Shown here: positions 48,501 to 56,586 of the stretch, piece by piece
How positions within the stretch are numbered: position 1 is the stretch's first letter
Layout: every line of letters starts with the position of its first letter
From: Apoderus coryli
Lineage: Eukaryota; Arthropoda; Insecta; Coleoptera; Attelabidae
Direction of reading: 5' to 3'
NCBI GenBank assembly: GCA_911728435.2
Contig: OU452200.1
Span: forward strand, 41,183,715-41,247,714
DNA length: 64,000 nucleotides
The notes under the pieces: generated by a model
The model's database searches: none
What the model was told of the DNA's origin: nothing
What the model saw: the letters and a program-made list of their open reading frames with translations, nothing else
Translations under genes and position numbers: made by a program

Positions 48501-51500
48501 CGTCATACGTAACAGTTTCAAATTATTTAGATCAAAGTGCCCACGCTTGGACTCGGAATGCTGTGGCAGAGAACAACAGAGAATGTGATCTTGCTGGTGG
48601 GGGAAAAGATTACGGATATAATTGCGCACTCAAAATCGCCATGTTTTCTTATACTCCCATTGTCGTCGGGATATTTTATTTGTGCTTTGCCATTCCAAGT
48701 GATTTGTTTTCCAGTGCCGTAGTATTCTGTGTGTTATATAGTTATATTGTGTATTTTTGTTTTATAAACTTTTGATAGTGATATTGTTTATTTTGAAATG
48801 CAAAAAAGCAGAGGCGGAATGATGTGTGCTGCGAAGAATTGCCGGAATAAATATTATAACTGCAATTTATCATTCTTTAGTTTTCCGATGGATAGTAAAA
48901 GGTAAGATATTTATGTAGTATTTGAATTAGATGCATATAAAATTATATTAAAATAATATCACATCGATACATTAAATGAAATTATCAATTGTTATTTTGA
49001 AAAACAAATATTTATAAACAAACTGTTTAAACGTTTGAGCTTACTTGCCCAAAAAAATCACACAAATTTTTTAAAAAACATGAATAACTTCGCTTAATTT
49101 CGCAGCACAATGGCCCTTATCTTTTATAACTTGGTTCAGTCTATTTGCCCATAAAAGTCCAATACATCTTAAGCATTCTAAAAAGAGAGCTTAAAAATCT
49201 TACTAGATGAGTGCAAAAATTCTATTAAATTCAGACAGTGTTTATTAAATTTGAATTACATATTTTAACTATTATAGATATTAGCAGGTAGTAAATTCAC
49301 GTCTCAGGTTTTATTGCCCATTTATTGGGGGTGATTTTAGCATGTTTTGTAGGTATATAATGGGAAATTCCCAACATGTGTGCTTGCGTTGTTTTTCTGA
49401 AGGCCATAAACAGGTAAAATATAATACATTCTCAATTATACTTAAGGAATTGAAAATCGGTAGGCCTATTGTATAAATTAGAACAATTTTATTTTACTCT
49501 ATCTAAAATTAATACATTTATATTTGCCCGTAATCAATTACACTTTTTTTTTCTGTAGAGCTGAACTATGGTTAATTGCTAGTTCAATATTATTAATAAT
49601 TTTATTAATTTAAGCAAAAATGTAAAGTTTGAACATCCATGTTCTAATTTCCCAAAAAAATATGTTACGAAATTATATATTAGGTTAAGGTTATTTTATA
49701 CATTAAAATTAATCAATAGAAATTTTAAAAATATAAATAAAAATAAAATGATTATATGGAAACATGAATAAAAGTATTTGTTTGTTTTTATAATTAATAA
49801 AGATGTAATTCTATTATAAAATAATTCTATTACTCCCCTGTTCTTTACCTATCCTGTAATTTAAATAAAACGTAAATACCGATCTGTCGAGTATATTAAA
49901 AAATGGCTACCACCTGCCTTGCACAGGACAACAGAAAGTGGTGGGAGTTCATATTCTCTGTTGTTCTCTGGCTGTGGTATTATTATTACCCAGAGAATTT
50001 TAAATTAAAACATTTCTCATACTTTTACAGGAAAATTTGAATAAAAAAACGCTAGGTAAGTAATTTAAGTAATTTATCGCTGGCATTTGCTGGATGGTAT
50101 ACCTAAATTAAAAAGAATATTTTCCGAATACTCTACCTGCAGTATCTAAACTGTGAGTCGACGATGGACTCGATGCTTCCTGTAAGAAGCTTCTAGACAA
50201 ATTTTCTATACTACTGAATACCTCTCCTAACGTTCTGATTAGAGGTGAATAACTGTCATTTGTCTCACATTCATCGATAATATCATAGAGGGCTTGTTCA
50301 GTTAAGAATGAAGGTACCGGGGCTGAAAAATAAAGTTTTTTTAATTACTAAAACACCATAATGAATATGTAAACAGTTTGAGTTAATTTTGGTTAGTGTC
50401 ATTTAATTCAGGTGGAGGGACAAATACGATTTGACAGTTGTCGGTTGTTTTGGGGTTAGTTCGATTCATCATGAATAAACGGAGCAACATCTGCAAATTG
50501 TTGAAATTTATTTTGAAAAAGCACAAACTCATCAATGTAATCATACTTAATCGTCCACCAGAGCTATTAATTTGAGAATCTATGGTACAATGCCAATACA
50601 ACAAGCGACTGATAAAGCCAATTTTTTCAGCGAGTATACAGTGTGAAAATTTGGATCCAGAATAATTTGAATTTGATAAACTGTTTAACACAAATCAAAA
50701 CCAAAAAAGGTCATAACCATGATAGTTGCGCGACTTGCTTTACCTCTCAAATTTAACATTTCTTTTATTAGAAATGTCAAAAAGTGCGCTTATTTATAAA
50801 ATTTTGAAAAATTTAATTTAAAAATGCTGTTTAGTTCTGCAATTTCTATTAAAATTAAACATTTTGTCGCTCTATAATTTTTTGCTAGATTTTCGGAAAT
50901 TTTGACTAGACCCTGTATACTAACCTCGACGTATGTCAGCAGCTTTTGATATGATTTTACTTAATCTGAGATGCTAATGCCTATTTCCGCAAATATTTGG
51001 ACTACAACTATATTTATTTTGCTTCAAAACCAGACATTCTTAGCCTTAGTTAAAGCTAATATACAGGGCTTGGTCAAAATTTTCTAAAATTTTATAAAAA
51101 ACAAAACTCATGTTGACTAAATATTAAACCTCGATAGAAAACTGAAAAGCAAACATCTTTTTTAAACAAATTCGTTCACAGTTTTAACAAATAAATCTAC
51201 TTTTTGACATTTTTAATAAAAAATGTGGGGGGTAACATAAGAAAATTTTTGAGAAATGCCAGATTTTCCTACCGAAGTCAATTTTAGTATTTTGACCTAT
51301 GTTACGCGGTAGTAATTTGGTAAAGGGTTTTTGGCGTCATTTATAGAGCGTGCGCTTCGCATGCGGAAGCTTTGGCAATATTTTTTTTTTCTAATTTTTG
51401 AATAAAGTAGTTAGTTTGTTCAGTTAGTTTATTGCAAGTAATGAAAATAATACAATTATAATTACGAAGGCAATGACTCCATTTTTACTGCCGTCAAACG

Positions 51501-54500
51501 TTATTCCTAACCAACAACATGGATTTATTCCGAGAAGATCAGTGGAATCAAATCTGCTGGAATGTCTTAACTTGTGGACCAAACAGAACGTGGTGTACCT
51601 GGACTTTGAGAAGGCATTTGATAAGGCGCCATTCGCTCATCTACTATTGAAGCTGGAACATGATGGTATTCGCGGAGAACTCCTGCGATTGATTCAGGGT
51701 TTCCTCAGAGGAAGAAGTTTCCAGGTTAGGGCGAATGGTTGGATTTCCCGTAGACTGCCGGTCCACAGCGGGGTGCCTCAGGGTTCGGTGTTGGGCCCGC
51801 TGTTGTTCCTGGTTTACATATCGGATCTGACGGGAAATATAAATGCAAATACAAGTTTCTTTGCTGATGACTCTAAGCTGTTTTGTGATCCACTGCAGAG
51901 TGCTGAGGTGTTCCAGACCGATCTCGACAGAGTGATGACTTGGTCATCAACTTGGCTGATGAGTTTGAATTTGGATAAATGTACAGTCCTCCATTTGGGA
52001 CCAAATAACCCCGAAATATCCTACACCCTTGATGGACAGGAATTAAGACCAACTCTCCAGCAAAAGGATCTCGGCGTGATTATTACCAATGACTTAAAAT
52101 GGGAAATCCATGTCTCGGCGGTAGTGAAGAAGGCCAACAAATTGTTGTATTTGATCCGGAAAGCATTTAGATCAAGGTCCAATGACATGGTTCTGAAGCT
52201 GTACCTACAAGTCGTTTGTCAGGCCGAGCCTGGAATATGCCAATAGTGTATGGTCTCCTTATTTTGTTAAGGATATTGAGGCTTTGGAGAGAGTTCAGAG
52301 AAGATTTACCAAGCTTCCACAAGCGCTGTGCCACCTGCCATATGAAGATCGGCTAAAAGCTTTGAACTTAACAACGCTTCAAGAAAGGCGTCGTCGTGGC
52401 GACTTGATACAGGCGTATAAGGTTCTTGGATCTCTTTCATCTTAATAGAAATCCGAGCCTACGAGGTAACAGCAAGAAATTGTGCAAAGAAAGAGAAAAT
52501 AGAGTGGTATATGCGTGGAATGATATGTCGGAGGAGGTTGTATCAGCGCCAACAGTGAATAGTTTTAAGAACAGACTGGACATTACGCTTAAAGATCGGG
52601 GCAGCTGCATGATCCACTACTCGTTGTAGTAAATCGTCGTGTTTTTATGCACTGAGCCGAGTTTTATCTTTTACAAATCGGGCGACAGTCTCATCGGTTT
52701 CACCGCTTACTGTCTGAACTAATAATAATAATTAATAAAATAATTATTAATGAATTAAAATTCTGTTTCGTTACGCAGGTCATATATTTTTGAGTATATT
52801 ATATCTTGTCGGGAAAGTTTTGGGGCGACAAAACCGTTTTTTTTTTCCTTTGGGAAACCGTGTTAACCCGAATAGGCTACGGAATTTAGATGAATTAAGG
52901 TACTGCATTCAATACGAGATGCAGTTGATTACTCTCGAGATCATAGAAAACGTGCAATGCTTCTTTGTGGAAAGGTTAGCCCATTGCCAAACGGTTAATG
53001 GTTCCCACTTTGAGCAACTGCTCTAGATAGAAATTTTCCTACCCCACATGTGGCACATCATTGTACTCAGGACGACAGCAGCAACTTTACAATGCCCTAA
53101 AATAGCGGTTGCATTTTGAACAAAACATGACTTCGATGGTGACAGATTTCGAAACAAATACGTACGCTAATCAAAACTGACGTGTCCCGGCTTTTCTTTT
53201 AAAAATGTACCATTTTCGTTACTTTATGGACACCCTGTATATGCCTTCCTTAACAGGTTGCTACAAATAGATTGTTGCCTGTTTCCAGATAATTAGAACA
53301 CTTCCTTAATTTTGATAATGCCAGTTACAAATAGAAAAGTTGTTCTAAAAACCTGATACATTTATAAAGATTGCAATCTAATAACAATAACATAAATCCA
53401 ACTAAATCTTTTAGCGTAGCAAAAACTCAATCAAACAAAAAAGTAAATTAACTAAAACAATAAAACGCTCTCAATGTAATCTGTTTTCTTAAAAACTAAA
53501 GACATACCCCTAAAAATCCTATTCTTCCGCCGTGTCTTTAACATAATTTCTATACGAACAACAAATTGCAGATTTAACTTTCGTATAAAGCAGAATAACA
53601 AAAGTCATTGTTTGGCCGATTTTTATTTTCACATTTTACTTGTAGGTTATATTCACCTTCTGATTTGCAGATGGCAATGATCCAGCAAAGTAGTAATTAT
53701 AAATATTTACGTACATTGTACCTTGCTAGAGAAGACAAATAACCAGGGACGGTATTAAAAATAAGCAGAAAAATTCATTCGAACACATCAAATGCTTATA
53801 TGCGTGCACATTACAAGTTGCTCTCAAATCGTTACAGTGGGATCATTTTCCTCAAAAATAAACGTTTTATAATAAATAAAATTTAAACACAAATCGTAGC
53901 AGTTTTTGTAGTAGTAATAATAGACCACAAGGTCGAAAAATAAACACAAGGTATGCATACACTTAATTATATATTTTATTAAAATATGCTACTAAACTGC
54001 TGGTCGGATTTTCTGATCGCAATTTCTCAAAAATGACACAATATTCTGATACGTTTGCAACTTTAAACTATTATTCTCTTTTGAACTATCAAAAAATCAT
54101 GTTTTCGAACGCCAAATGGGGCGGAACGTTTTTTTCCCTCCCTGTACTAATTGAGTATAACTTTTAAAACATTCTATAAAACTATCCGCGAGAGAAAAAT
54201 ATGAGCTTTCTTTGCACATCAATTTTAAGCACTTTACGTAATGGGTAAATCAGTTTTAACCTGAAAAACGAGTGGATGAAACTCCACAAAATGATGTGAC
54301 GAAAATGCCAATGCTAATGTTAAATTTGAAAGCAATATGAATGCGGTCAAAGCGTAATTTTGGTTCCAACGCATGCAAAAGCGACGCACAAAATATCTAA
54401 AAACAGCATTCAACTTAAATGCTGGCAAAAGTTGTATAAAATAATTGTCAATGAGACCACAGTCATTTTAAAAATCTTGCTTCTCCCTCGACTTAAGATA

Positions 54501-55133
54501 AGCACAACAAACTTACCCACATAAGGCTTTGAATTGTTTTTAGTGACATCTGTGCTTGATTGTGATAAAACTGAATCATTACTAACGTGCTTAGTATCAT
54601 CAATTCCTTCAGTTGTGTTATCCAATTTATTTGATTGGGTGCGAGCAATTTTATTTGGATGTCTTTCACATAACCCAGCATCTTGTGAAAATAATTCTAT
54701 CGCTTTAGCTGCTGCTTCATCAGGTGTTAAAGGCTTAAACTATTTTAATAGTAATTTTAGCAAAACACTGTTGAATAAGTCAATAAACCTAAAACTACGT
54801 ACTTCTCCGCTTGAAGCACAGTGTTTGTTATTACAATTGGGATTTCCACAACCGTCAGTTAATTGATAGAAATATCTTTCGATGATTTTCTTAGCTGCTG
54901 CCCTTTTCATGTCTTCGTCGTGTGTGTTTAACTTGTGGAAATTGCTAGACGAGGCCTCTTGGTTATTCCTAATTAATGTATGGCATTATTAAAGTAGGTA
55001 GGTATTTTGTTTATTTTTGGTTAGTAGAACAAAGTAACATAACCTTACATGACTTTCATATTAATCAAATTAATTTTTCAAATATTTACCGTGAAGCTTC
55101 GTCTGAATCAGAGTTATTGTTTGAAGAGTTCAT
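24569..55133 (-). CDS. UBE3A: UBE3A-type HECT E3 ubiquitin-protein ligase
   Basis: Exons in transcript order: 55133-55090, 54968-54803, 54739-54517, 50322-50137, 47890-47588, 47374-47136, 37950-37683, 37616-37420, 33785-33557, 31917-31796, 25397-25230, 25169-25014 and 24907-24569. All are GT-AG with a continuous frame, giving 879 residues (human UBE3A is about 850-875). The family takes ubiquitin from an E2 as a thioester and passes it to substrates. The AZUL zinc finger is at about 35-92 ([34 protein letters not shown]). The middle contains [10 protein letters not shown] and [13 protein letters not shown]. The HECT domain starts near 525, with [16 protein letters not shown] just before it, then [20 protein letters not shown] and [21 protein letters not shown] carries the catalytic Cys at about 847, 32 residues from the end as in human, and the protein ends KGFGML. 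An alternative start at Met35 is possible. Introns 3, 4, 6, 8, 9 and 10 are filled with transposons, yet no exon is damaged. Confidence 0.95.
25452..25484 (-). repeat. 33-bp inverted-repeat partner, left copy
   Basis: A 33-bp word in UBE3A intron 10, 55 bp before the exon 11 acceptor, recurs perfectly in inverted orientation at 28289-28321. The common core reads GACTATCTATTGTGTAGAT (minus strand here). The surrounding sequence differs. Confidence 0.75.
25839..25874. repeat. Perfect 36-bp palindrome
   Basis: TTAAATGACTAAAATAAT is followed immediately by its exact reverse complement with no spacer. AT-rich, in UBE3A intron 10. No coding or element ends could be tied to it. Confidence 0.85.
25885..28280. 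other. UBE3A intron 10, left part: little recognisable
   Basis: AT-rich sequence with a few short unsupported open frames. ACAGGGTGTTGCATAAG near 26898 resembles one end of a small inverted-repeat element, but no partner is visible. Confidence 0.45.
28289..28321 (+). repeat. 33-bp inverted-repeat partner, right copy
   Basis: Exact inverted match of 25452-25484, within UBE3A intron 10, 2.8 kb away. Confidence 0.75.
28790..28923. repeat. 134-bp element with 20-bp perfect inverted ends
   Basis: GTGTGTCAGCGCTTGGTTAG at 28790-28809 is the exact reverse complement of 28904-28923. The inside is non-coding. It abuts the LINE to the right, so it could be a MITE or the edge of a rearrangement. The preceding sequence (28705-28775) resembles 51318-51390, another repeat. 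Confidence 0.7.
28924..30705 (+). mobile_element. LINE with almost intact RT
   Basis: The plus strand encodes [70 protein letters not shown] and YADDT. A single TAA at 29653-29655 then interrupts the frame, which resumes from 29662 (thumb region [19 protein letters not shown]) to a TGA at 30067. A frame change leads into 30014-30250 ([15 protein letters not shown]). The 3' end (TTTCACACTAAAGTC then ATT repeats) lies near 30660-30700. The endonuclease part is missing. It is in UBE3A intron 10, opposite to the gene. Confidence 0.85.
30710..31795. other. UBE3A intron 10, right part: no clear feature
   Basis: A minus-strand open frame at 30909-31118 and a trailing CAATAAAGGCTATTATTATT near 31220 resemble the tail of another LINE on the plus strand, but its coding part is unrecognisable. 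Confidence 0.4.
31985..32105. repeat. Foldback (MITE-like) repeat, second copy
   Basis: GACATCTAGTTTCTGTTGGT at 32031-32050 is mirrored by ACCAACAGAAACTAGATGT at about 32085-32103, with a GTGAA..TTCAC inner hairpin between. The left arm continues outward through a GTTTGGCGACATC block and an AAGAAAACAAATAATT block that match the copy beside PRAS40 exon 3 (9520-9665). It lies 70-190 bp upstream of the UBE3A exon 10 acceptor. Confidence 0.7.
32243..32366. repeat. Clustered TATCGATAC degenerate repeats
   Basis: About eight imperfect copies of (A)GTATCGATACT occur in both orientations within 124 bp, ending GTATCGTTTAGCATCCCTATT. Such clusters occur near the ends of some insect DNA transposons; no matching opposite end was found. 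It lies in UBE3A intron 9. Confidence 0.5.
32430..33531 (+). mobile_element. Dead mariner-type transposon
   Basis: The ends share CAGGGTGCGGCA plus a similar CATAAC.TCCTT..TT block as inverted repeats, with TA at 32428-32429 and 33532-33533. The plus strand holds a broken transposase: [31 protein letters not shown] (first Asp), [13 protein letters not shown] (second Asp) and [13 protein letters not shown]. The block around the third Asp and the DFFLWG-like segment are deleted. The right end is 25 bp from the UBE3A exon 9 donor, and the element fills most of intron 9. Confidence 0.85.
34000..34440 (+). mobile_element. Probable LINE fragments (ORF1/RT scraps)
   Basis: Near 34350-34420 the plus strand reads [20 protein letters not shown], a mutated [18 protein letters not shown] box. 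The frame at 34115-34306 before it could be the end of an upstream LINE ORF, but the match is weak. It lies in UBE3A intron 8. Confidence 0.45.
34540..35140 (-). mobile_element. LINE 3' end, second copy of the 19540-20990 family
   Basis: The nucleotide sequence (GTCGACGCTGCTCTTCAAAA and following) parallels 19700-20280 for about 500 bp with many small indels. The minus strand reads [20 protein letters not shown] and ELRWTGHVM, the post-RT part of the GDRS-type LINE. It lies in UBE3A intron 8. Confidence 0.75.
35282..35590 (+). mobile_element. Degenerate LINE RT fragment
   Basis: The plus strand reads [19 protein letters not shown], then [18 protein letters not shown], then [13 protein letters not shown]. 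This is a mutated [23 protein letters not shown] series. The catalytic FADD is changed to FPDD, so it cannot be active. It lies in UBE3A intron 8. Confidence 0.7.
35600..37419. other. UBE3A intron 8, left part: non-coding, short repeats
   Basis: No exon or transposase seen. A 20-bp word CTAAAACGATATTTTCGCAT occurs at about 35895 and again at about 36135 in similar context, a partial direct duplication 240 bp apart. CCCAGATAAGTAA (36202-36214) and TTACTTATCTGGG (36224-36236) form a 13-bp hairpin. Confidence 0.55.
38150..40090 (-). mobile_element. LINE, 5'-truncated, with TAAA tail
   Basis: Minus-strand pieces in order: [20 protein letters not shown] linker (about 39900), [15 protein letters not shown] (39592-39786), [20 protein letters not shown] and [18 protein letters not shown] (39185-39499). 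Then [20 protein letters not shown] and thumb/C-terminal (38335-39147, 270 residues, intact). A TTTA-repeat tail lies at 38155-38173 (plus strand). Only a few frameshifts separate the blocks, so it is a fairly young Jockey/CR1-type insertion. Confidence 0.85.
40313..40660 (-). pseudogene. Tc1-like transposase, C-terminal part
   Basis: The minus strand reads [33 protein letters not shown], then [16 protein letters not shown] and a terminal RARGGITRY. This is the typical Tc1 C-terminus with the second catalytic Asp in QDNARPHTA. The SPDLNPIEHLWD box is altered (SPVEHLSD), losing the third-acidic-residue context. Its N-terminal half is 4.2 kb away at 44833-45499, separated by the CR1-like LINE. 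Confidence 0.85.
40765..41712 (+). CDS. LINE ORF1 protein with PHD-type zinc finger
   Basis: An intact frame of 315 codons plus stop. The open frame extends upstream of the ATG at 40765, but [15 protein letters not shown] gives the natural start just before the zinc finger. Residues about 8-60 hold a Cys4-His-Cys3 PHD pattern (CGAC, CYEC, WYHIKCV, WKCPSC). A serine-rich linker and a coiled-coil-like stretch follow ([15 protein letters not shown]). After that comes an RNA-binding-like region ([32 protein letters not shown]), similar to the RRM-like/esterase-free ORF1 of CR1-type elements. ORF1 of such LINEs is a nucleic-acid-binding chaperone of the RNP. The stop at 41710-41712 is followed almost directly by the ORF2 frame. 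Confidence 0.85.
   Translation: MSSTHRDTCGACNQQFTKKQYSILCYECESWYHIKCVDLTMTQVKYFDKELKKESGDHWKCPSCLREAVRRSQVSRKSISGISSRGNSPVVNKSPLSAGNPESVTLNDIMLKLNHIEQLYGLLIEKYIHQNSVNDNILSELTSLKVRISNCEEAQAAARSPSSDNEDTVNVYAEFRDREVRSRNVIIFGQPEGSVEEDLNTAMDAFRAIVPDFDASSVNRVGRLGRQNQSREGQSRPRPLRVIFRDRSAALSVLKQTARIKGHQRLRHLSITSDKTPTQLQEYRRAKHTLNERLEKYVRGIPTIVKMDNGANPKN
41718..44589 (+). pseudogene. LINE ORF2 (AP-endonuclease + RT), frameshifted
   Basis: Endonuclease motifs: [55 protein letters not shown] and DSHHPAL. RT motifs: [63 protein letters not shown] and FADDLKLF. Frame breaks lie near 42655 (next to a 22-bp inverted duplication), near 43325 (an apparent few-base deletion between TCGAAA repeats) and near 44390. 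There is no ATG at the very start; the frame opens right after ORF1, suggesting reinitiation or a short leader. Catalytic residues are otherwise present. Confidence 0.85.
42601..42652. repeat. Perfect 22-bp hairpin in LINE ORF2
   Basis: Positions 42601-42622 are the exact reverse complement of 42631-42652, with an 8-base loop (CCGTACGC). The hairpin lies at the endonuclease-RT linker and the reading frame changes right after it. Confidence 0.9.
44833..45499 (-). pseudogene. Tc1-like transposase, N-terminal and central part
   Basis: The minus strand from 45499 reads [20 protein letters not shown] and [16 protein letters not shown] (helix-turn-helix DNA-binding). Then [19 protein letters not shown] and [17 protein letters not shown] follow (second DNA-binding subdomain). 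The catalytic core starts [20 protein letters not shown], with the first Asp in FTDE, then MFWGGI and EFYLENI. Two frameshifts lie at about 45310-45400 and 45070-45110. The frame ends at the LINE junction (44838). Confidence 0.85.
45698..46927 (+). mobile_element. LINE, 5'-truncated within the RT
   Basis: The frame 45739-46497 starts [14 protein letters not shown] and runs through [20 protein letters not shown] and [14 protein letters not shown] to [21 protein letters not shown] break at about 46497 leads to 46503-46751, the end of ORF2. The 3' end has TTGAGCAATAAAGGCTATTA. ATAAGCCA occurs at both sides (near 45690 and 46925) and may be the target duplication. It is closely related in layout to the RT-core fragment at 14740-15135. 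It interrupts the Tc1-like element. Confidence 0.8.
48567..49970 (+). mobile_element. P-like DNA transposon with THAP exon
   Basis: CAGAGAACAACAGAGAAT starts at 48567 and appears inverted at the right end, ending at 49970. GCTGTGG directly flanks both sides (48560-48566 and 49971-49977), a 7-bp duplication. The size is 1404 bp. A THAP zinc-finger exon lies inside (48798-48901), and a second short exon-like segment ends in [13 protein letters not shown] near 49352-49414. The RNase-H-like catalytic domain is missing, so it is non-autonomous. Terminal CA, a 7-8 bp duplication and a THAP domain fit the P superfamily; this assignment is inference. It lies in UBE3A intron 4. Confidence 0.7.
48798..48901 (+). 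CDS. THAP zinc-finger exon of the P-like transposon
   Basis: ATG opens a 34-codon frame reading [20 protein letters not shown] followed by PMDSKR, then a GTAAG donor. This is the first half of a THAP domain (C-x2-4-C, then FFSFP..D..R), a DNA-binding finger of transposases and derived host proteins. The second half (W, C-x2-H, AVPTIF-type end) was not found nearby in intact form. Confidence 0.65.
50323..51472. other. UBE3A intron 3, left part: no clear feature
   Basis: A minus-strand open frame of 102 codons (50383-50691) begins near the exon 4 acceptor, but the peptide matches nothing I know. ACCCTGTATA at 50912 and TATACAGGGC at 51060 are loose terminal-repeat-like words. The block near 51318-51390 resembles 28705-28775. 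Confidence 0.4.
51473..52760 (+). mobile_element. LINE RT with 3' end
   Basis: The frame 51473-52246 reads [67 protein letters not shown] and [16 protein letters not shown]. After a one-base shift it continues [21 protein letters not shown] and [17 protein letters not shown], then [20 protein letters not shown] to TAG at 52627-52629. The 3' end (GGCGACAGTCTCATCGG, then AATAATAATAATT) is near 52750. This type, with the [10 protein letters not shown] motif, is CR1/Rex-like. The 5' part is missing. It lies in UBE3A intron 3, opposite to the gene. Confidence 0.85.
52850..53250 (+). mobile_element. mariner remnant: transposase C-terminus and right end
   Basis: The plus strand reads [20 protein letters not shown], then a [19 protein letters not shown] end with TAG at 53024. 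This is the typical extreme C-terminus of an insect mariner transposase (RL..C....G.HFEHLL). About 220 bp later GACACCCTGTATA closes the element. The rest is missing, perhaps displaced by the adjacent LINE. Confidence 0.65.
53260..54516. other. UBE3A intron 3, right part: no clear feature
   Basis: AT-rich non-coding sequence up to the exon 3 donor at 54516. I see no terminal repeats or recognisable protein. Confidence 0.5.
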
Positions 55134-56586
55134 AGAATTCGTTTAAATGTTCTAGAAAATTAAAAAAAATATTGAAAAAAGTAAACATTAACGATTATCC
55201 ACTAAACAGATAATTTAATATTTATCATGCTTCACTCGTTAATTTTTTAATTAAATCAAATACTTTGATGTTGTATTATTATTTTTTATACACATTGTCT
55301 TATGTCCCCAAAATTAATATTTTTATTCATGAATTCATGACTTTAATGAATAATGAGGATAAGACTATTTGACAGTTTGACTTATTTTGTTATTGACATT
55401 TTTGACTTGAGCTTGACGAATTGACATGTGACATCTTCGCACAATTCAAGTGTTATCAACACAGAATAGATATTTAAAAGTTTCTCGATACAATATTATC
55501 GCAAACTGGTTATTTATTTGTAATTTGAGTGTAATAAAACTCAGATCACCTGCGCTGATGTGACATGATTATCTACCGCTTACTTTACTTAAATTCTTTT
55601 ATAAAAGGAACGTCAATCTATCAAAATTATCATTGAGTATGAAACATTTTGAGGTTAATTTTTCAGTTTCAGTCAGTGAAATGTTTACTACGTAACTGGA
55701 ATGGCCGCGAATAAGAAATAGGGGCAGCAGCATTGTATCACATTTGTATGAGTGAGACACAATCATGTGGACGGGATTCTGTTGCAGTGTGTTGCATATC
55801 TGTAAATGGCAGTTACATGTTATATCCACAGATCTGTGGTTATATCAATATTAGAATAAAGAGTGGAAGTATAGGATTCATCAATTGTTATTGATTTCAT
55901 TTGCTAATTCCCGCATTTTTTACCAATCTCTGATTTAAGTAATTATACATACCTTTTCCGAATATACTTTCCCACTTTTATTATTTCCAAAGAATATAAT
56001 AGGGACATGTAAGTATTTGTTGGTATGTAAGTATTTACCAAAATATATCCAGTGAACCATTTATCAAAGATAAGCAATATAAATAATTAATATTGTAAAT
56101 ATTATGCTTCTTAAAAGAAACTCAAAAACCTGCTCGATTTCTCCTTTTACTCAATGTGTTAGACAGAGAACGCATCCCGTCCATGATGTTATCTCTACAT
56201 GCCTAAGTTTTGTTGTGATGCGCGACCCTTCCAGTTACGTATTATATATTTCACTGGTTTCTGGTTTCAGTTAACTTTAAGGTTTAAATTAAAATCCAAA
56301 AGTCCACTTCACTGTTTCAGTGGCGTTCTGGAATTTTCAAATTAAAAATATTCTATATTCTTTAACCTTTGCTTTATGTGAAAAACTCATCCCTAATACG
56401 GGAGTTCAATTATTATTGTTAGGAACCGGTGCCGTTTGGTTATTTGGTTATTGTTATTTGTAATTTTTACAATTGTCAATTTTTTTTGTTGTCACATCTC
56501 AGATCGTTCATATTTTCATTTCGTCTATTTCATTTGACAAGTATTTGGTATTTAAAAAGTCGATAAATCTTATAATAAAATTTACA
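55134..56586. promoter_or_regulatory. Head-to-head intergenic region between UBE3A and MYCBP
   Basis: The two start codons (55133 minus, 56587 plus) point away from each other across 1.45 kb, so both promoters must be here. I see no mobile element in it, unlike the flanks. No TATA box or initiator was called. A 76-codon minus frame at 55599-55829 is unsupported. Confidence 0.55.

Noticed and set aside
48494..48775. 93-codon plus-strand frame with a hydrophobic stretch
   Set aside because: It spans the left end of the P-like transposon (48567) and so mixes host and element sequence; the membrane-like segment is AT-driven.
50383..50691. Possible extra UBE3A exon on the minus strand
   Set aside because: Exons 3 and 4 join in phase without it, and its peptide does not resemble UBE3A.
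54534..54866. 110-codon plus-strand frame opposite UBE3A exons 2-3
   Set aside because: Antisense shadow of the AZUL-encoding exons, which have clear homology and splice sites on the minus strand.
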